Assembly (NCBI GenBank): GCA_963582935.1
Contig: CAUZSH010000029.1
Location: 1-22,482, forward strand
Reading direction: 5' to 3'
From: CAUZSH01 sp963582935
Lineage (GTDB): Bacteria > Pseudomonadota > Gammaproteobacteria > Francisellales > Francisellaceae
DNA: 22,482 bases
Shown: positions 16,364 through 22,482 of the stretch, in pieces
Layout of the letters: each line of letters begins with the position of its first letter
How positions within the stretch are numbered: the stretch's first letter is position 1
The notes under the pieces: model-generated
Told to the model about the DNA's origin: nothing
Seen by the model: the letters and a program-made list of their open reading frames with translations, nothing else
Databases searched by the model: none
Translations under genes and position numbers: made by a program

Positions 16364-16392
16364 TTGTTTAATATACTCAAATATGGTATAAA
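16364..16392 (+). promoter_or_regulatory. Promoter of the rpsB-tsf operon
   Basis: TTGTTT (16364-16369) and TATAAA (16387-16392) are separated by 17 bp. The bases after the -10 (GCCTGTGC) are GC-rich, like the discriminator of stringently controlled ribosomal promoters. The start would be near 16399, leaving a leader of about 140 nt before the rpsB ATG. Confidence 0.55.
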
Positions 16393-16398
16393 GCCTGT

Positions 16399-16537
16399 GC
16401 TTTTAAAGCAATAGAATTTTAACAAACAAATAAACACATGGCTCGACACATAGTTCTGGGTGCTCAAATAATCATAGATTTAAATGAGTTAGAACAATGG
16501 GAGTTATGGGAGATAAACCCTAATTAGGAGAAATATT
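16399..16537 (+). promoter_or_regulatory. rpsB mRNA leader with stem-loop and short upstream reading frame
   Basis: In gammaproteobacteria rpsB leaders are known to mediate S2 autoregulation. Here GTTCT (16453-16457) and CTCA (16463-16466) can pair with AGAAC (16491-16495) and TGAG (16485-16488), giving a bulged stem. A 29-codon frame runs from ATG 16438 to TAG 16525-16527, ending inside the rpsB ribosome binding site AGGAG (16526-16530). That site also forms half of the palindrome CCTAATTAGG (16519-16528). The regulatory role is inferred. Confidence 0.4.
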
Positions 16538-17287
16538 ATGGTCTCAATGGTAGATATGTTGAAAGCGGGTGTTCATTTTGGACACAATAAACGTTTCTGG
16601 AATCCAAAAATGAAACAGTACATTTTTGGTATTAATCACAATGTTCACATTTTTAACTTGGAAAAAACCGTTCCAATGTTTCAAGATGCAGTAAACTTTG
16701 TTGGCAAAATTGCTTCACAGAATGGAAAAATCTTATTTGTGGGTACAAAGCGTTCAGCTCAAAACGTTGTTTCAGAAGAAGCAACACGTTGTGGTATGCC
16801 TTATGTTAACCACCGTTGGTTAGGCGGCATGTTGACTAACTATAAAACAATTCGTCAGTCAATTAAGCGTCTACGTGACCTTGAAAAAATGCGTGATGAT
16901 GGCACATTTGAGCGTTTAACTAAAAAAGAAGCGTTAGAAAATACAAGATCAATTGAAAAATTAGATAGAACCCTAGGTGGTATCAAAGATATGGCCGGTC
17001 TACCAGATGCAATCGTTGTGATTGATAGTCGTGTAGAGCATATTGCCATTCTTGAAGCAAGACGCTTGGGGATCCCAGTAGTTGCGGTTGTTGATACAAA
17101 TTCAGATCCAGATGGCATCGATTATGTTATCCCAGGTAATGATGACGCGGTTCGCGCGATTCGTACTTATCTTGCAACTTTCGCAGATGCCATTATTGAT
17201 GGTAAGCAGGTTGCTAAGCAGCAAGCAACGAAAGATGAAGATACGACAACTGAAGAATCTGAAGCGGCTTCTGAAGAAGCTAAGTAA
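16538..17287 (+). CDS. rpsB: 30S ribosomal protein S2
   Basis: This 249-residue protein is nearly collinear with E. coli S2 (241). Family blocks include MLKAGVHFGH, NLEKTVPMFQ, GKILFVGTKR, VNHRWLGGMLTN, GGIKDMAGLPDA, and VVDTNSDPDGIDYVIPGNDD near the end. S2 binds the head-body junction of the 30S subunit and anchors S1. The start is ATG 16538 with AGGAG seven bases upstream. The C-terminus is a Glu/Ser-rich acidic tail, a little longer than in E. coli. tsf follows after 44 bp with no terminator; the pair is co-transcribed in most bacteria. Confidence 0.99.
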   Translation: MVSMVDMLKAGVHFGHNKRFWNPKMKQYIFGINHNVHIFNLEKTVPMFQDAVNFVGKIASQNGKILFVGTKRSAQNVVSEEATRCGMPYVNHRWLGGMLTNYKTIRQSIKRLRDLEKMRDDGTFERLTKKEALENTRSIEKLDRTLGGIKDMAGLPDAIVVIDSRVEHIAILEARRLGIPVVAVVDTNSDPDGIDYVIPGNDDAVRAIRTYLATFADAIIDGKQVAKQQATKDEDTTTEESEAASEEAK

Positions 17288-17331
17288 GATAGATAAAAGC
17301 ACTAGGTATTAATTTAATAGAGGATTGTAAT

Positions 17332-18204
17332 ATGGCTGTTACAGCAAAATTAGTGAAAGAACTTCGTGAGCGTACAGGCGCTGGCATGATGGAATGCAAA
17401 AGAGCCTTGGTTGCGGTCGAAGGAGATATTGAAAAAGCAATTGATGCTATGCGTAAAGCAGGTCAAGCGAGAGCAGACAAAAAATCTTCCCGTATTGCGG
17501 CTGAGGGCATTATCGCAGCAAAAGAAGCGAATGGTGTTGCCGTGCTTGTTGAAGTGAACTGTGAAACCGATTTCGTTGCGCGTGATGATAGCTTTAGAGC
17601 TTTTGTCAGTACAGTAACGGATGCCGTTTTGGCATCAGGTAAAACCACTAAAGCTGAAATTGATGCGTTAGAACTTGCTTCAGGTGAGACAGTTGCCGAA
17701 GCATGCAAAAACCTCACCAATAAAATCGGTGAAAAATTGGATGTTCGTAGAGCGATTATAACAGGTAAAGCCGATCACGTTGCGACTTATAGCCATGGTG
17801 GGCGTATTGCCGTTATTGTTGAGCTTGAGGGTGGCAACACTGAGGTTGCTCGTGATATTGCTATGCATATTGCAGCATCAAGCCCATTGGTTGTTGCTGC
17901 AAGTGATGTGCCTGCAAATGTGGTTGCAAAAGAAAAAGAAATCTTTGTTGCGCAAGTTAAGGACAGTGGTAAACCAGAAAACATTATTGAAAAAATTGTT
18001 GAAGGTAAAATACGTAAATTCCTTGATGAGCAGTCTCTTGAAGGGCAAGCTTTTGTTAAAGATCCAAGCCAAAAAGTTGGCAAGTTGCTAAAAGCAAATA
18101 ATGCTAAAGTGCTTTCTTTTACACGCTTTGCTGTAGGCGAAGGTATTGAAAAAAATGAAACTGATTTTGCTGCTGAAGTCATGAGTCAGGTTCACGGAGC
18201 ATAA
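17332..18204 (+). CDS. tsf: Translation elongation factor Ts
   Basis: EF-Ts is the guanine-nucleotide exchange factor for EF-Tu. The 290-residue protein (E. coli 283) begins with the UBA-like N-terminal domain (TAKLVKELRERTGAGMMECK, residues 4-23). It contains the core contact motif TDFVARDDSFRAF, which inserts near the EF-Tu nucleotide pocket. The dimerisation core and C-terminal module (LLKANNAKVLSFTRFAVGEG) follow. GAGGA precedes the ATG. pyrH starts one base after the stop codon, so the two are probably translationally coupled. Confidence 0.99.
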   Translation: MAVTAKLVKELRERTGAGMMECKRALVAVEGDIEKAIDAMRKAGQARADKKSSRIAAEGIIAAKEANGVAVLVEVNCETDFVARDDSFRAFVSTVTDAVLASGKTTKAEIDALELASGETVAEACKNLTNKIGEKLDVRRAIITGKADHVATYSHGGRIAVIVELEGGNTEVARDIAMHIAASSPLVVAASDVPANVVAKEKEIFVAQVKDSGKPENIIEKIVEGKIRKFLDEQSLEGQAFVKDPSQKVGKLLKANNAKVLSFTRFAVGEGIEKNETDFAAEVMSQVHGA

Positions 18205-18205
18205 A

Positions 18206-18937
18206 ATGTCCCCAACTCGCTATAAGCGAATTCTTCTGAAGCTCAGTGGTGAGGCGTTAGCCTCTCCCAATGGCTTCGGTGTCGACCCCCAGTATGCAAT
18301 GGGGGTTGTCTCTACTATTTCTAAACTTTCTCAGACGGGTGTTCAGATCGCCATCGTTGTTGGTGGTGGTAATTACCTCCGAGGTGGGAAGTCAAATTTT
18401 AAAAATACAATTAATCGTGCGACAGCAGACCAAATGGGTATGCTTGCGACGATGATGAATGCTTTAGCTTTACGTGATATGTTGATGGCAAGCGGAGTGA
18501 AAGCTGAGGTGCTTTCTGCAAAAGCGGTAGAGGGTGTTTTTCCTGCTGCAGGTGCGCACATCTCAAAAAAATTATTGCAAGATGGAAATGTTGTTATTTT
18601 TGCAGGTGGAACTGGGAATCCTTTTGTTACTACGGATAGTGCTGCCAGTTTGCGTGCGGTTGAAATCGATGCGGATGCTATTTTAAAAGCAACAACGGTT
18701 GATGGCGTATTTGATGCAGACCCAAAAATAAACCCAGAAGCTAAGAAATACCATCATGTAAGCTTTGATGAAGTGGTTCAAAAAGAACTTGCCGTAATGG
18801 ATTTAAGTGCATTTACACAATGTCGGGATTATAATATCCCCATCTGTGTCTTTAATATGGAACAGTCAGAGAATTTATTAAAAGTGATGTCTGGTCAAAA
18901 TATCGGCACATGGGTGTCAAGCGGAGATGAAAAATGA
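18206..18937 (+). CDS. pyrH: UMP kinase
   Basis: PyrH phosphorylates UMP to UDP in pyrimidine nucleotide synthesis and is a hexameric, amino-acid-kinase-fold enzyme. The 243 residues (E. coli 241) show the N-terminal RILLKLSGEAL, the glycine-rich VVGGGNYLRG, the DQMGMLATMMNALALRD helix, the FAGGTGNPFVTTDSAA nucleotide-contact block and DGVFDADPK. Its ATG is one base after tsf and its TGA overlaps the frr start (ATGA), so it is embedded in the operon. Confidence 0.99.
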   Translation: MSPTRYKRILLKLSGEALASPNGFGVDPQYAMGVVSTISKLSQTGVQIAIVVGGGNYLRGGKSNFKNTINRATADQMGMLATMMNALALRDMLMASGVKAEVLSAKAVEGVFPAAGAHISKKLLQDGNVVIFAGGTGNPFVTTDSAASLRAVEIDADAILKATTVDGVFDADPKINPEAKKYHHVSFDEVVQKELAVMDLSAFTQCRDYNIPICVFNMEQSENLLKVMSGQNIGTWVSSGDEK

Positions 18938-19491
18938 TTAATGATATTTTAGAAGATTCAAAAGAAAGAATGCAAAAGAGTTTAGATGCTCTGGCGCATC
19001 AACTGTCAAAACTAAGAACTGGACGTGCACATCCTGATTTATTGTCTGGAATTCTGGTTGATTATTATGATATGGAAACACCTTTAAGTCAGATGGCAAA
19101 TATTACTGTGCTTGACGCACGTACATTAGGAATTACGCCATGGGAAAAAGGGATGTCAGGTGAAATCGAAAAGGCGATTATGAAATCAGACCTTGGATTG
19201 AATCCTGCAAACTTAGGTGACTGTTTGCGCGTACCACTTCCAGTACTTACTGAAGAAACGCGTAAAGATATGACTAAACTTGTTCGAGCATCAGTTGAAA
19301 AAGGCAGAGTTTCCGTGCGCAGTATTCGACGTGATGCAAATTCTATGCTGAAAGAGTTGCATAAGGAAAATGAGATTTCTGAAGATGAGTTGAAAAGAGG
19401 TGAAGACCTTGTTCAAAAGCTTACGGATACTTTTATTGCACGAGCGGATAAAGCCTCAGAAATTAAAGAAAAAGATTTAATGGAAATCTAA
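18934..19491 (+). CDS. frr: Ribosome recycling factor
   Basis: RRF, with EF-G, splits post-termination ribosomes. The 185-residue length is exactly that of E. coli RRF. Conserved blocks include KLRTGRAHPDLLSGI near residues 27-41, PLSQMANITVLDART, GLNPANLGDCLRVPLP, LTEETRKDMTKLV and the RSIRRDAN stretch of the long three-helix bundle. The start codon overlaps the pyrH stop in an ATGA, indicating coupling. Confidence 0.99.
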   Translation: MINDILEDSKERMQKSLDALAHQLSKLRTGRAHPDLLSGILVDYYDMETPLSQMANITVLDARTLGITPWEKGMSGEIEKAIMKSDLGLNPANLGDCLRVPLPVLTEETRKDMTKLVRASVEKGRVSVRSIRRDANSMLKELHKENEISEDELKRGEDLVQKLTDTFIARADKASEIKEKDLMEI

Positions 19492-19509
19492 GCGGTTTCT
19501 ATTCGAGCG

Positions 19510-20247
19510 ATGTCACGTAAATCGACCCTGCCCCATACCATTCCAGAACATGTTGCCATTATTATGGATGGAAACGGGCGTTGGGCTAAAAAGCGATTTT
19601 TGCCTAGAACAATGGGACATAAGGCGGGTGTGAATCGTTTACATGAGGTTATTTCACATAGCGGTAAGATTGGTGTGAAAGTGTTAACCTTGTTTGCTTT
19701 TGGAAGGGAAAACTGGAGTCGACCTCAGGAAGAGGTTTCAGTATTAATGGGGTTGTTTACCAACGTGTTAATTTCTGAAGTGAAAAAACTTCATCAAAAT
19801 AATGTTCAATTAAAGGTTGTTGGTGATCGCTCTCGATTAGCGAAGTCTATTGTCGAGGGTGTTGCAAAAGCAGAGGCGTTAACACAAGACAATACGGGGC
19901 TTAAGCTTCGTGTGGCAATTGATTATAGTGGTTGTTGGGATATTGCCACTGCAGCAAAATCCATTGCTAAAGATATTGAAAAAGGGGTGTTAAAGCCAGA
20001 GGATATTGATGAATCCTTGTTTGCAGGCAGGTTGCAAACACTGGATACGCCAAATGTGGATCTGTTAATTCGTACAAGTGGTGAGCACAGAATTAGTAAC
20101 TTTATGTTGTGGCAAATTGCCTATGCTGAGTTATACTTTACAGAAGTACTTTGGCCTGATTTTAAAAGTGCGGACATGGATGATGCGATTAATTTTTTTA
20201 ATCAAAAGGAAAGGCGTTTTGGTAAAACGTCGGAGCAACTTAAATAA
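19510..20247 (+). CDS. uppS: Undecaprenyl diphosphate synthase (cis-prenyltransferase)
   Basis: UppS condenses eight isopentenyl units onto farnesyl diphosphate to make the C55 carrier lipid of cell-wall and O-antigen synthesis. The 245-residue protein (E. coli 253) has the catalytic Asp D20 in AIIMDGNGRWAKKR, then GHKAGVN, LTLFAFGRENWSRP, and the diphosphate-binding LIRTSGEHRISNFMLWQIAY with ELYFTEVLWPDF near the C-terminus. The ribosome binding site is weak (GAGCG). It lies 18 bp after frr and its stop is 9 bp before the cdsA start. Confidence 0.98.
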   Translation: MSRKSTLPHTIPEHVAIIMDGNGRWAKKRFLPRTMGHKAGVNRLHEVISHSGKIGVKVLTLFAFGRENWSRPQEEVSVLMGLFTNVLISEVKKLHQNNVQLKVVGDRSRLAKSIVEGVAKAEALTQDNTGLKLRVAIDYSGCWDIATAAKSIAKDIEKGVLKPEDIDESLFAGRLQTLDTPNVDLLIRTSGEHRISNFMLWQIAYAELYFTEVLWPDFKSADMDDAINFFNQKERRFGKTSEQLK

Positions 20248-20256
20248 GGATAGAAT

Positions 20257-21063
20257 GTGAAAGAACGAATTTTTACAGGTGTTGTACTTGGCTTGCTGGT
20301 TTTGTGGGGAATTTTAGGCTTGAACCATATTTGGTTTGGAGTTGTCTCTATACTGGTTTTGATGATTTGTGCTTGGGAATGGGCAAAATTTGCAGGTGCT
20401 GAGAATTTACCTCAAAGAATTTTATATGTCTTAATTACTGCAGGGTTGATGTTTATTAGTATGTATTACACCACGATAACATTGTTGATTTCAGTGGTGT
20501 GGTGGATGGTTGCTTGGGCGATCGTATGGCGTTGTTCAAAAGAAATTAAACCTATTTCTGTGTCGGTTCGTTATTTGATGGGATTTTTTGTCATTGTCCC
20601 TACTTGGGTTTCTCTCTCTATGCTTCACGACTTAAGCCCCATGTTGCTCCTATTTGTTTTGCTGGTGACTACGGTTGGAGATAGTGGTGCTTATTTTGTG
20701 GGAAGATCTCGAGGGAAGCGCAAGTTATCCCCAATCATTAGCCCTAAGAAAACAAAAGAGGGGCTTTTGGGTGGCGTGATTTTAGGTGGACTGAGTGGTG
20801 TCATTTTGGGTTTGTTTCTGCATGTAGATAGTGCTCTAGGTTATTTGTTGCTGGTATTTTGTGGTTTTGCCATTGTGTTATTTGCACTTCTAGGCGATTT
20901 ATTTGAAAGTATGATTAAGCGTATTGTGGGTATTAAAGACAGTGGTAATATCTTGCCAGGGCATGGTGGGGCGCTGGATCGACTAGACAGTATCTTTGCG
21001 GCAATGCCTTTGTTTGTTGTGTTGTGTATTTTGTTGCGTATTTTTCCAGGATTGACGTTTTAG
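20257..21063 (+). CDS. cdsA: Phosphatidate cytidylyltransferase
   Basis: CdsA makes CDP-diacylglycerol from phosphatidic acid and CTP at the inner membrane, the entry to all phospholipids. The protein has 268 residues with about seven to eight transmembrane segments. The CDP-alcohol cytidylyltransferase signature is complete near the C-terminus: S-MIKR, four residues, KDSGNILPGHGG, then DRLD. GTG at 20257 is the start: AAGGA overlapping the uppS stop is spaced seven bases from it, and the overlapping ATG at 20255 runs into an immediate stop. In enterobacteria dxr or rseP comes before or after cdsA; here the next gene is dut. Confidence 0.98.
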   Translation: MKERIFTGVVLGLLVLWGILGLNHIWFGVVSILVLMICAWEWAKFAGAENLPQRILYVLITAGLMFISMYYTTITLLISVVWWMVAWAIVWRCSKEIKPISVSVRYLMGFFVIVPTWVSLSMLHDLSPMLLLFVLLVTTVGDSGAYFVGRSRGKRKLSPIISPKKTKEGLLGGVILGGLSGVILGLFLHVDSALGYLLLVFCGFAIVLFALLGDLFESMIKRIVGIKDSGNILPGHGGALDRLDSIFAAMPLFVVLCILLRIFPGLTF

Positions 21064-21110
21064 GGCTTCACTCTTCTCTCTATTGATTTGATGGTAATTT
21101 ATGCTTGCTC

Positions 21111-21138
21111 TTGATATTGATATTTGTTCATGTATAGT
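21111..21138 (+). promoter_or_regulatory. Putative promoter of dut
   Basis: TTGATA (21111-21116) and TATAGT (21133-21138) are 16 bp apart. The start would be near 21145, downstream of the upstream in-frame TTG (21124) and ATG (21130). This supports translation of dut from the ATG at 21169. Confidence 0.5.
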
Positions 21139-21168
21139 GACCAAAATCACCATGGCACAAGAAAGATA

Positions 21169-21630
21169 ATGTTTACAAAGCCACATGAAATTGAAATAAA
21201 GTTTGTTCGAGATGATATTCAATTAGAAACTCCAGAATACGCGACTAATGGCTCGGCAGGCTTAGACCTAAGAGCTTGTATTGCTGAGAATGTAGTGGTT
21301 AAACCTGGAGAAGTGAAACTGGTCCCCACAGGCTTATCTATTCACATCGCCAATCCAAACTTGGTGGCGATGATTTACCCTCGCTCAGGATTGGGGCATA
21401 AAAAAGGATTGGTGCTTGGTAATGGTACAGGAGTGATTGATTCAGACTATCAAGGTGAATTGTTTGTGTCTGCATTTAATCGTGCCCAGGAAGATGTTGT
21501 GATTGAACCTAAAATGCGGTTTGCTCAATTAGTGATTTTACCCGTAGTGCACGCAAAATTTAATCTTGTTAATGAATTTGGTGAAGGCACTAGGCGCGGT
21601 CAGGGTGGTTTTGGGCATAGCGGACACTAA
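21169..21630 (+). CDS. dut: dUTP diphosphatase (dUTPase)
   Basis: Dut hydrolyses dUTP to dUMP and PPi, keeping uracil out of DNA and feeding dTMP synthesis. From ATG 21169 the protein has 153 residues, matching E. coli Dut (about 151); longer in-frame starts at 21124 (TTG) and 21130 (ATG) add sequence with no counterpart and precede the likely transcription start. All five trimeric dUTPase motifs are present: AGLDLRA (30-36), PRSGLG (71-76), GNGTGVIDSDYQGEL (84-98, with the catalytic Asp D91), RFAQLVILPV (117-126) and the P-loop-like RRGQGGFGHSG (142-152). The gene has a probable promoter of its own, so it may be expressed apart from the rpsB operon. It converges on the aminotransferase gene with 16 bp between. 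Confidence 0.97.
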   Translation: MFTKPHEIEIKFVRDDIQLETPEYATNGSAGLDLRACIAENVVVKPGEVKLVPTGLSIHIANPNLVAMIYPRSGLGHKKGLVLGNGTGVIDSDYQGELFVSAFNRAQEDVVIEPKMRFAQLVILPVVHAKFNLVNEFGEGTRRGQGGFGHSGH

Positions 21631-21646
21631 TTTAAAGCAGGTGCTT

Positions 21647-22482
21647 TTAAACATTACATAATAGCTTGGCACCCTTAATTAGATCTTCATCATACTTAGC
21701 AAAGCATAAACGCAGGAAGCCATGTTGTGGTGTCTCGTATAAAGATGAAATGGGAACAAGGCCAACGCCATGCTCTGTGATTAATCTTTCGGCAAAAACT
21801 TGATCGTTCTCTTCTGAAATATCTCGGTAATCTAAAAGTTGGAAAGGGGAGCCTTCCCAAGGAAATATTTTAAAGCGACTATTTTTTAGCTCAGCGATTA
21901 ATTTTTGATGTTGAGATTGATACATGTTTGGTAATTGCTGCCAATATTCTGGGTGATCATTAATGCCATCAGCAAGGGCTAGTTGCATAGGGGTCGGTGC
22001 TGAAAAGGTAGTGAACTGTTTAACGCCTTGTAAAAAAGGAAGAATGTCTGCGGGTGCAATACACACACCCATTCTCCACCCTGTTAGATTGTAGGTCTTC
22101 CCAAGAGATTGCACTACAATCAGCTGTTTGCGTAAGGCGGGGATTTCTAAAGCGCTGGTGAATTTTTTCCCAGCATAAATATGCTCATAAACCTCATCAC
22201 TGAGTAGGAGGATATTTTTATTGGCGATAAACTTGGCAACGGTTTCATATTCTTCTTTTGAAATCACAGATCCAACGGGGTTATGTGGGGAATTTAGAAT
22301 AATGAGTTTGGTTTTGTCATTGATTGCTTCAGCTAAGGCATCAAGGTTAATGGTGCCGTCTTTATTTAAAGGGAGACGTCGGCTGATACCCTCCACCGCA
22401 TTCACAATATTTGGGTAAGCATCAAAGGCAGGATCAAAATAGATCACTTCATCGCCTTTCCCGACATAAGCCATCAAAGCGG
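21647..22482 (-). CDS. PLP-dependent class I/II aminotransferase (YbdL-like), N-terminus outside window
   Basis: The frame is open to the window edge, so the first 100 or so residues are missing. The visible part covers the large domain and C-terminal small domain of a fold-type I aminotransferase. It has NSPHNPVG (substrate/PLP Asn), LLSDEVYEHI (the Asp that pairs with the pyridine nitrogen and the Tyr), and SLGKTYNLTGWRMG, with the Schiff-base lysine and the following phosphate-contact Arg. The C-terminal RLCFAK carries the carboxylate-binding Arg. The run from SLGKTY through LALADGIN to RLCFAK is most like E. coli YbdL, the methionine/2-oxo-acid aminotransferase; kynurenine aminotransferases are the alternative. 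I see no paralogue or pathway gene nearby. Confidence 0.9.
   Translation of the reverse strand, partial: ALMAYVGKGDEVIYFDPAFDAYPNIVNAVEGISRRLPLNKDGTINLDALAEAINDKTKLIILNSPHNPVGSVISKEEYETVAKFIANKNILLLSDEVYEHIYAGKKFTSALEIPALRKQLIVVQSLGKTYNLTGWRMGVCIAPADILPFLQGVKQFTTFSAPTPMQLALADGINDHPEYWQQLPNMYQSQHQKLIAELKNSRFKIFPWEGSPFQLLDYRDISEENDQVFAERLITEHGVGLVPISSLYETPQHGFLRLCFAKYDEDLIKGAKLLCNV

Noticed and set aside
21631..21651. Hairpin TTTAAAGC-AGGT-GCTTTTAAA after dut as a bidirectional terminator
   Set aside because: The stem is short with a one-base bulge, has no trailing T-run, and overlaps the end of the converging gene. Evidence is too weak to list as a terminator.

Overview
The window looks like a chromosomal segment of a moderately AT-rich Gammaproteobacterium. 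The best clues are the order map / rpsB-tsf-pyrH-frr-uppS-cdsA, proteins very close to the E. coli families (S2, EF-Ts, RRF, Der, Dut), and an outer-membrane protein of the LbtU/DUF3573 type, which I associate with the Legionella/Francisella/Coxiella part of the class. I cannot name a genus from sequence alone.

Left end (1-1622): the 3' end of an Rhs polymorphic-toxin gene, with its conserved core end and a variable Ala/Gly/Ser-rich tip. It is followed 2 bp later by an AT-rich membrane protein with a cytosolic-looking zinc ribbon, which I read as the cognate immunity protein. Neither the tip nor the partner matches a family I recognise. This is the most likely place for something undescribed.

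1879-7841: an LbtU-like outer-membrane barrel with its own terminator, then a two-gene RND efflux operon (periplasmic adaptor plus inner-membrane pump). A 9-bp inverted repeat straddles the putative -10 element of that operon. der (EngA) follows on the same strand.

9320-12385 (minus): a two-gene NitT/TauT-type ABC importer, consisting of a fused double permease and an ATPase with a C-terminal AAA-associated domain, without a substrate-binding protein. An OmpA-family protein is transcribed divergently from it, with a well-formed promoter and terminator.

13785-16315 (minus): map (methionine aminopeptidase), a one-nucleotide-spaced coiled-coil gene with a KfrA-like N-terminus, the 7Fe ferredoxin gene fdxA, and a headless 3' remnant of an AsmA-like gene lying in frame directly behind the fdxA stop codon.

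16387-21630 (plus): the translation and envelope-precursor cluster. A promoter and a roughly 140-nt leader precede rpsB; tsf, pyrH, frr, uppS and cdsA follow closely. Here cdsA is followed by dut with its own promoter, not by the dxr-rseP-bamA block usual in enterobacteria. The right edge holds the C-terminal part of a PLP aminotransferase (YbdL-like) on the minus strand. No tRNA, rRNA, CRISPR array or insertion sequence was seen.
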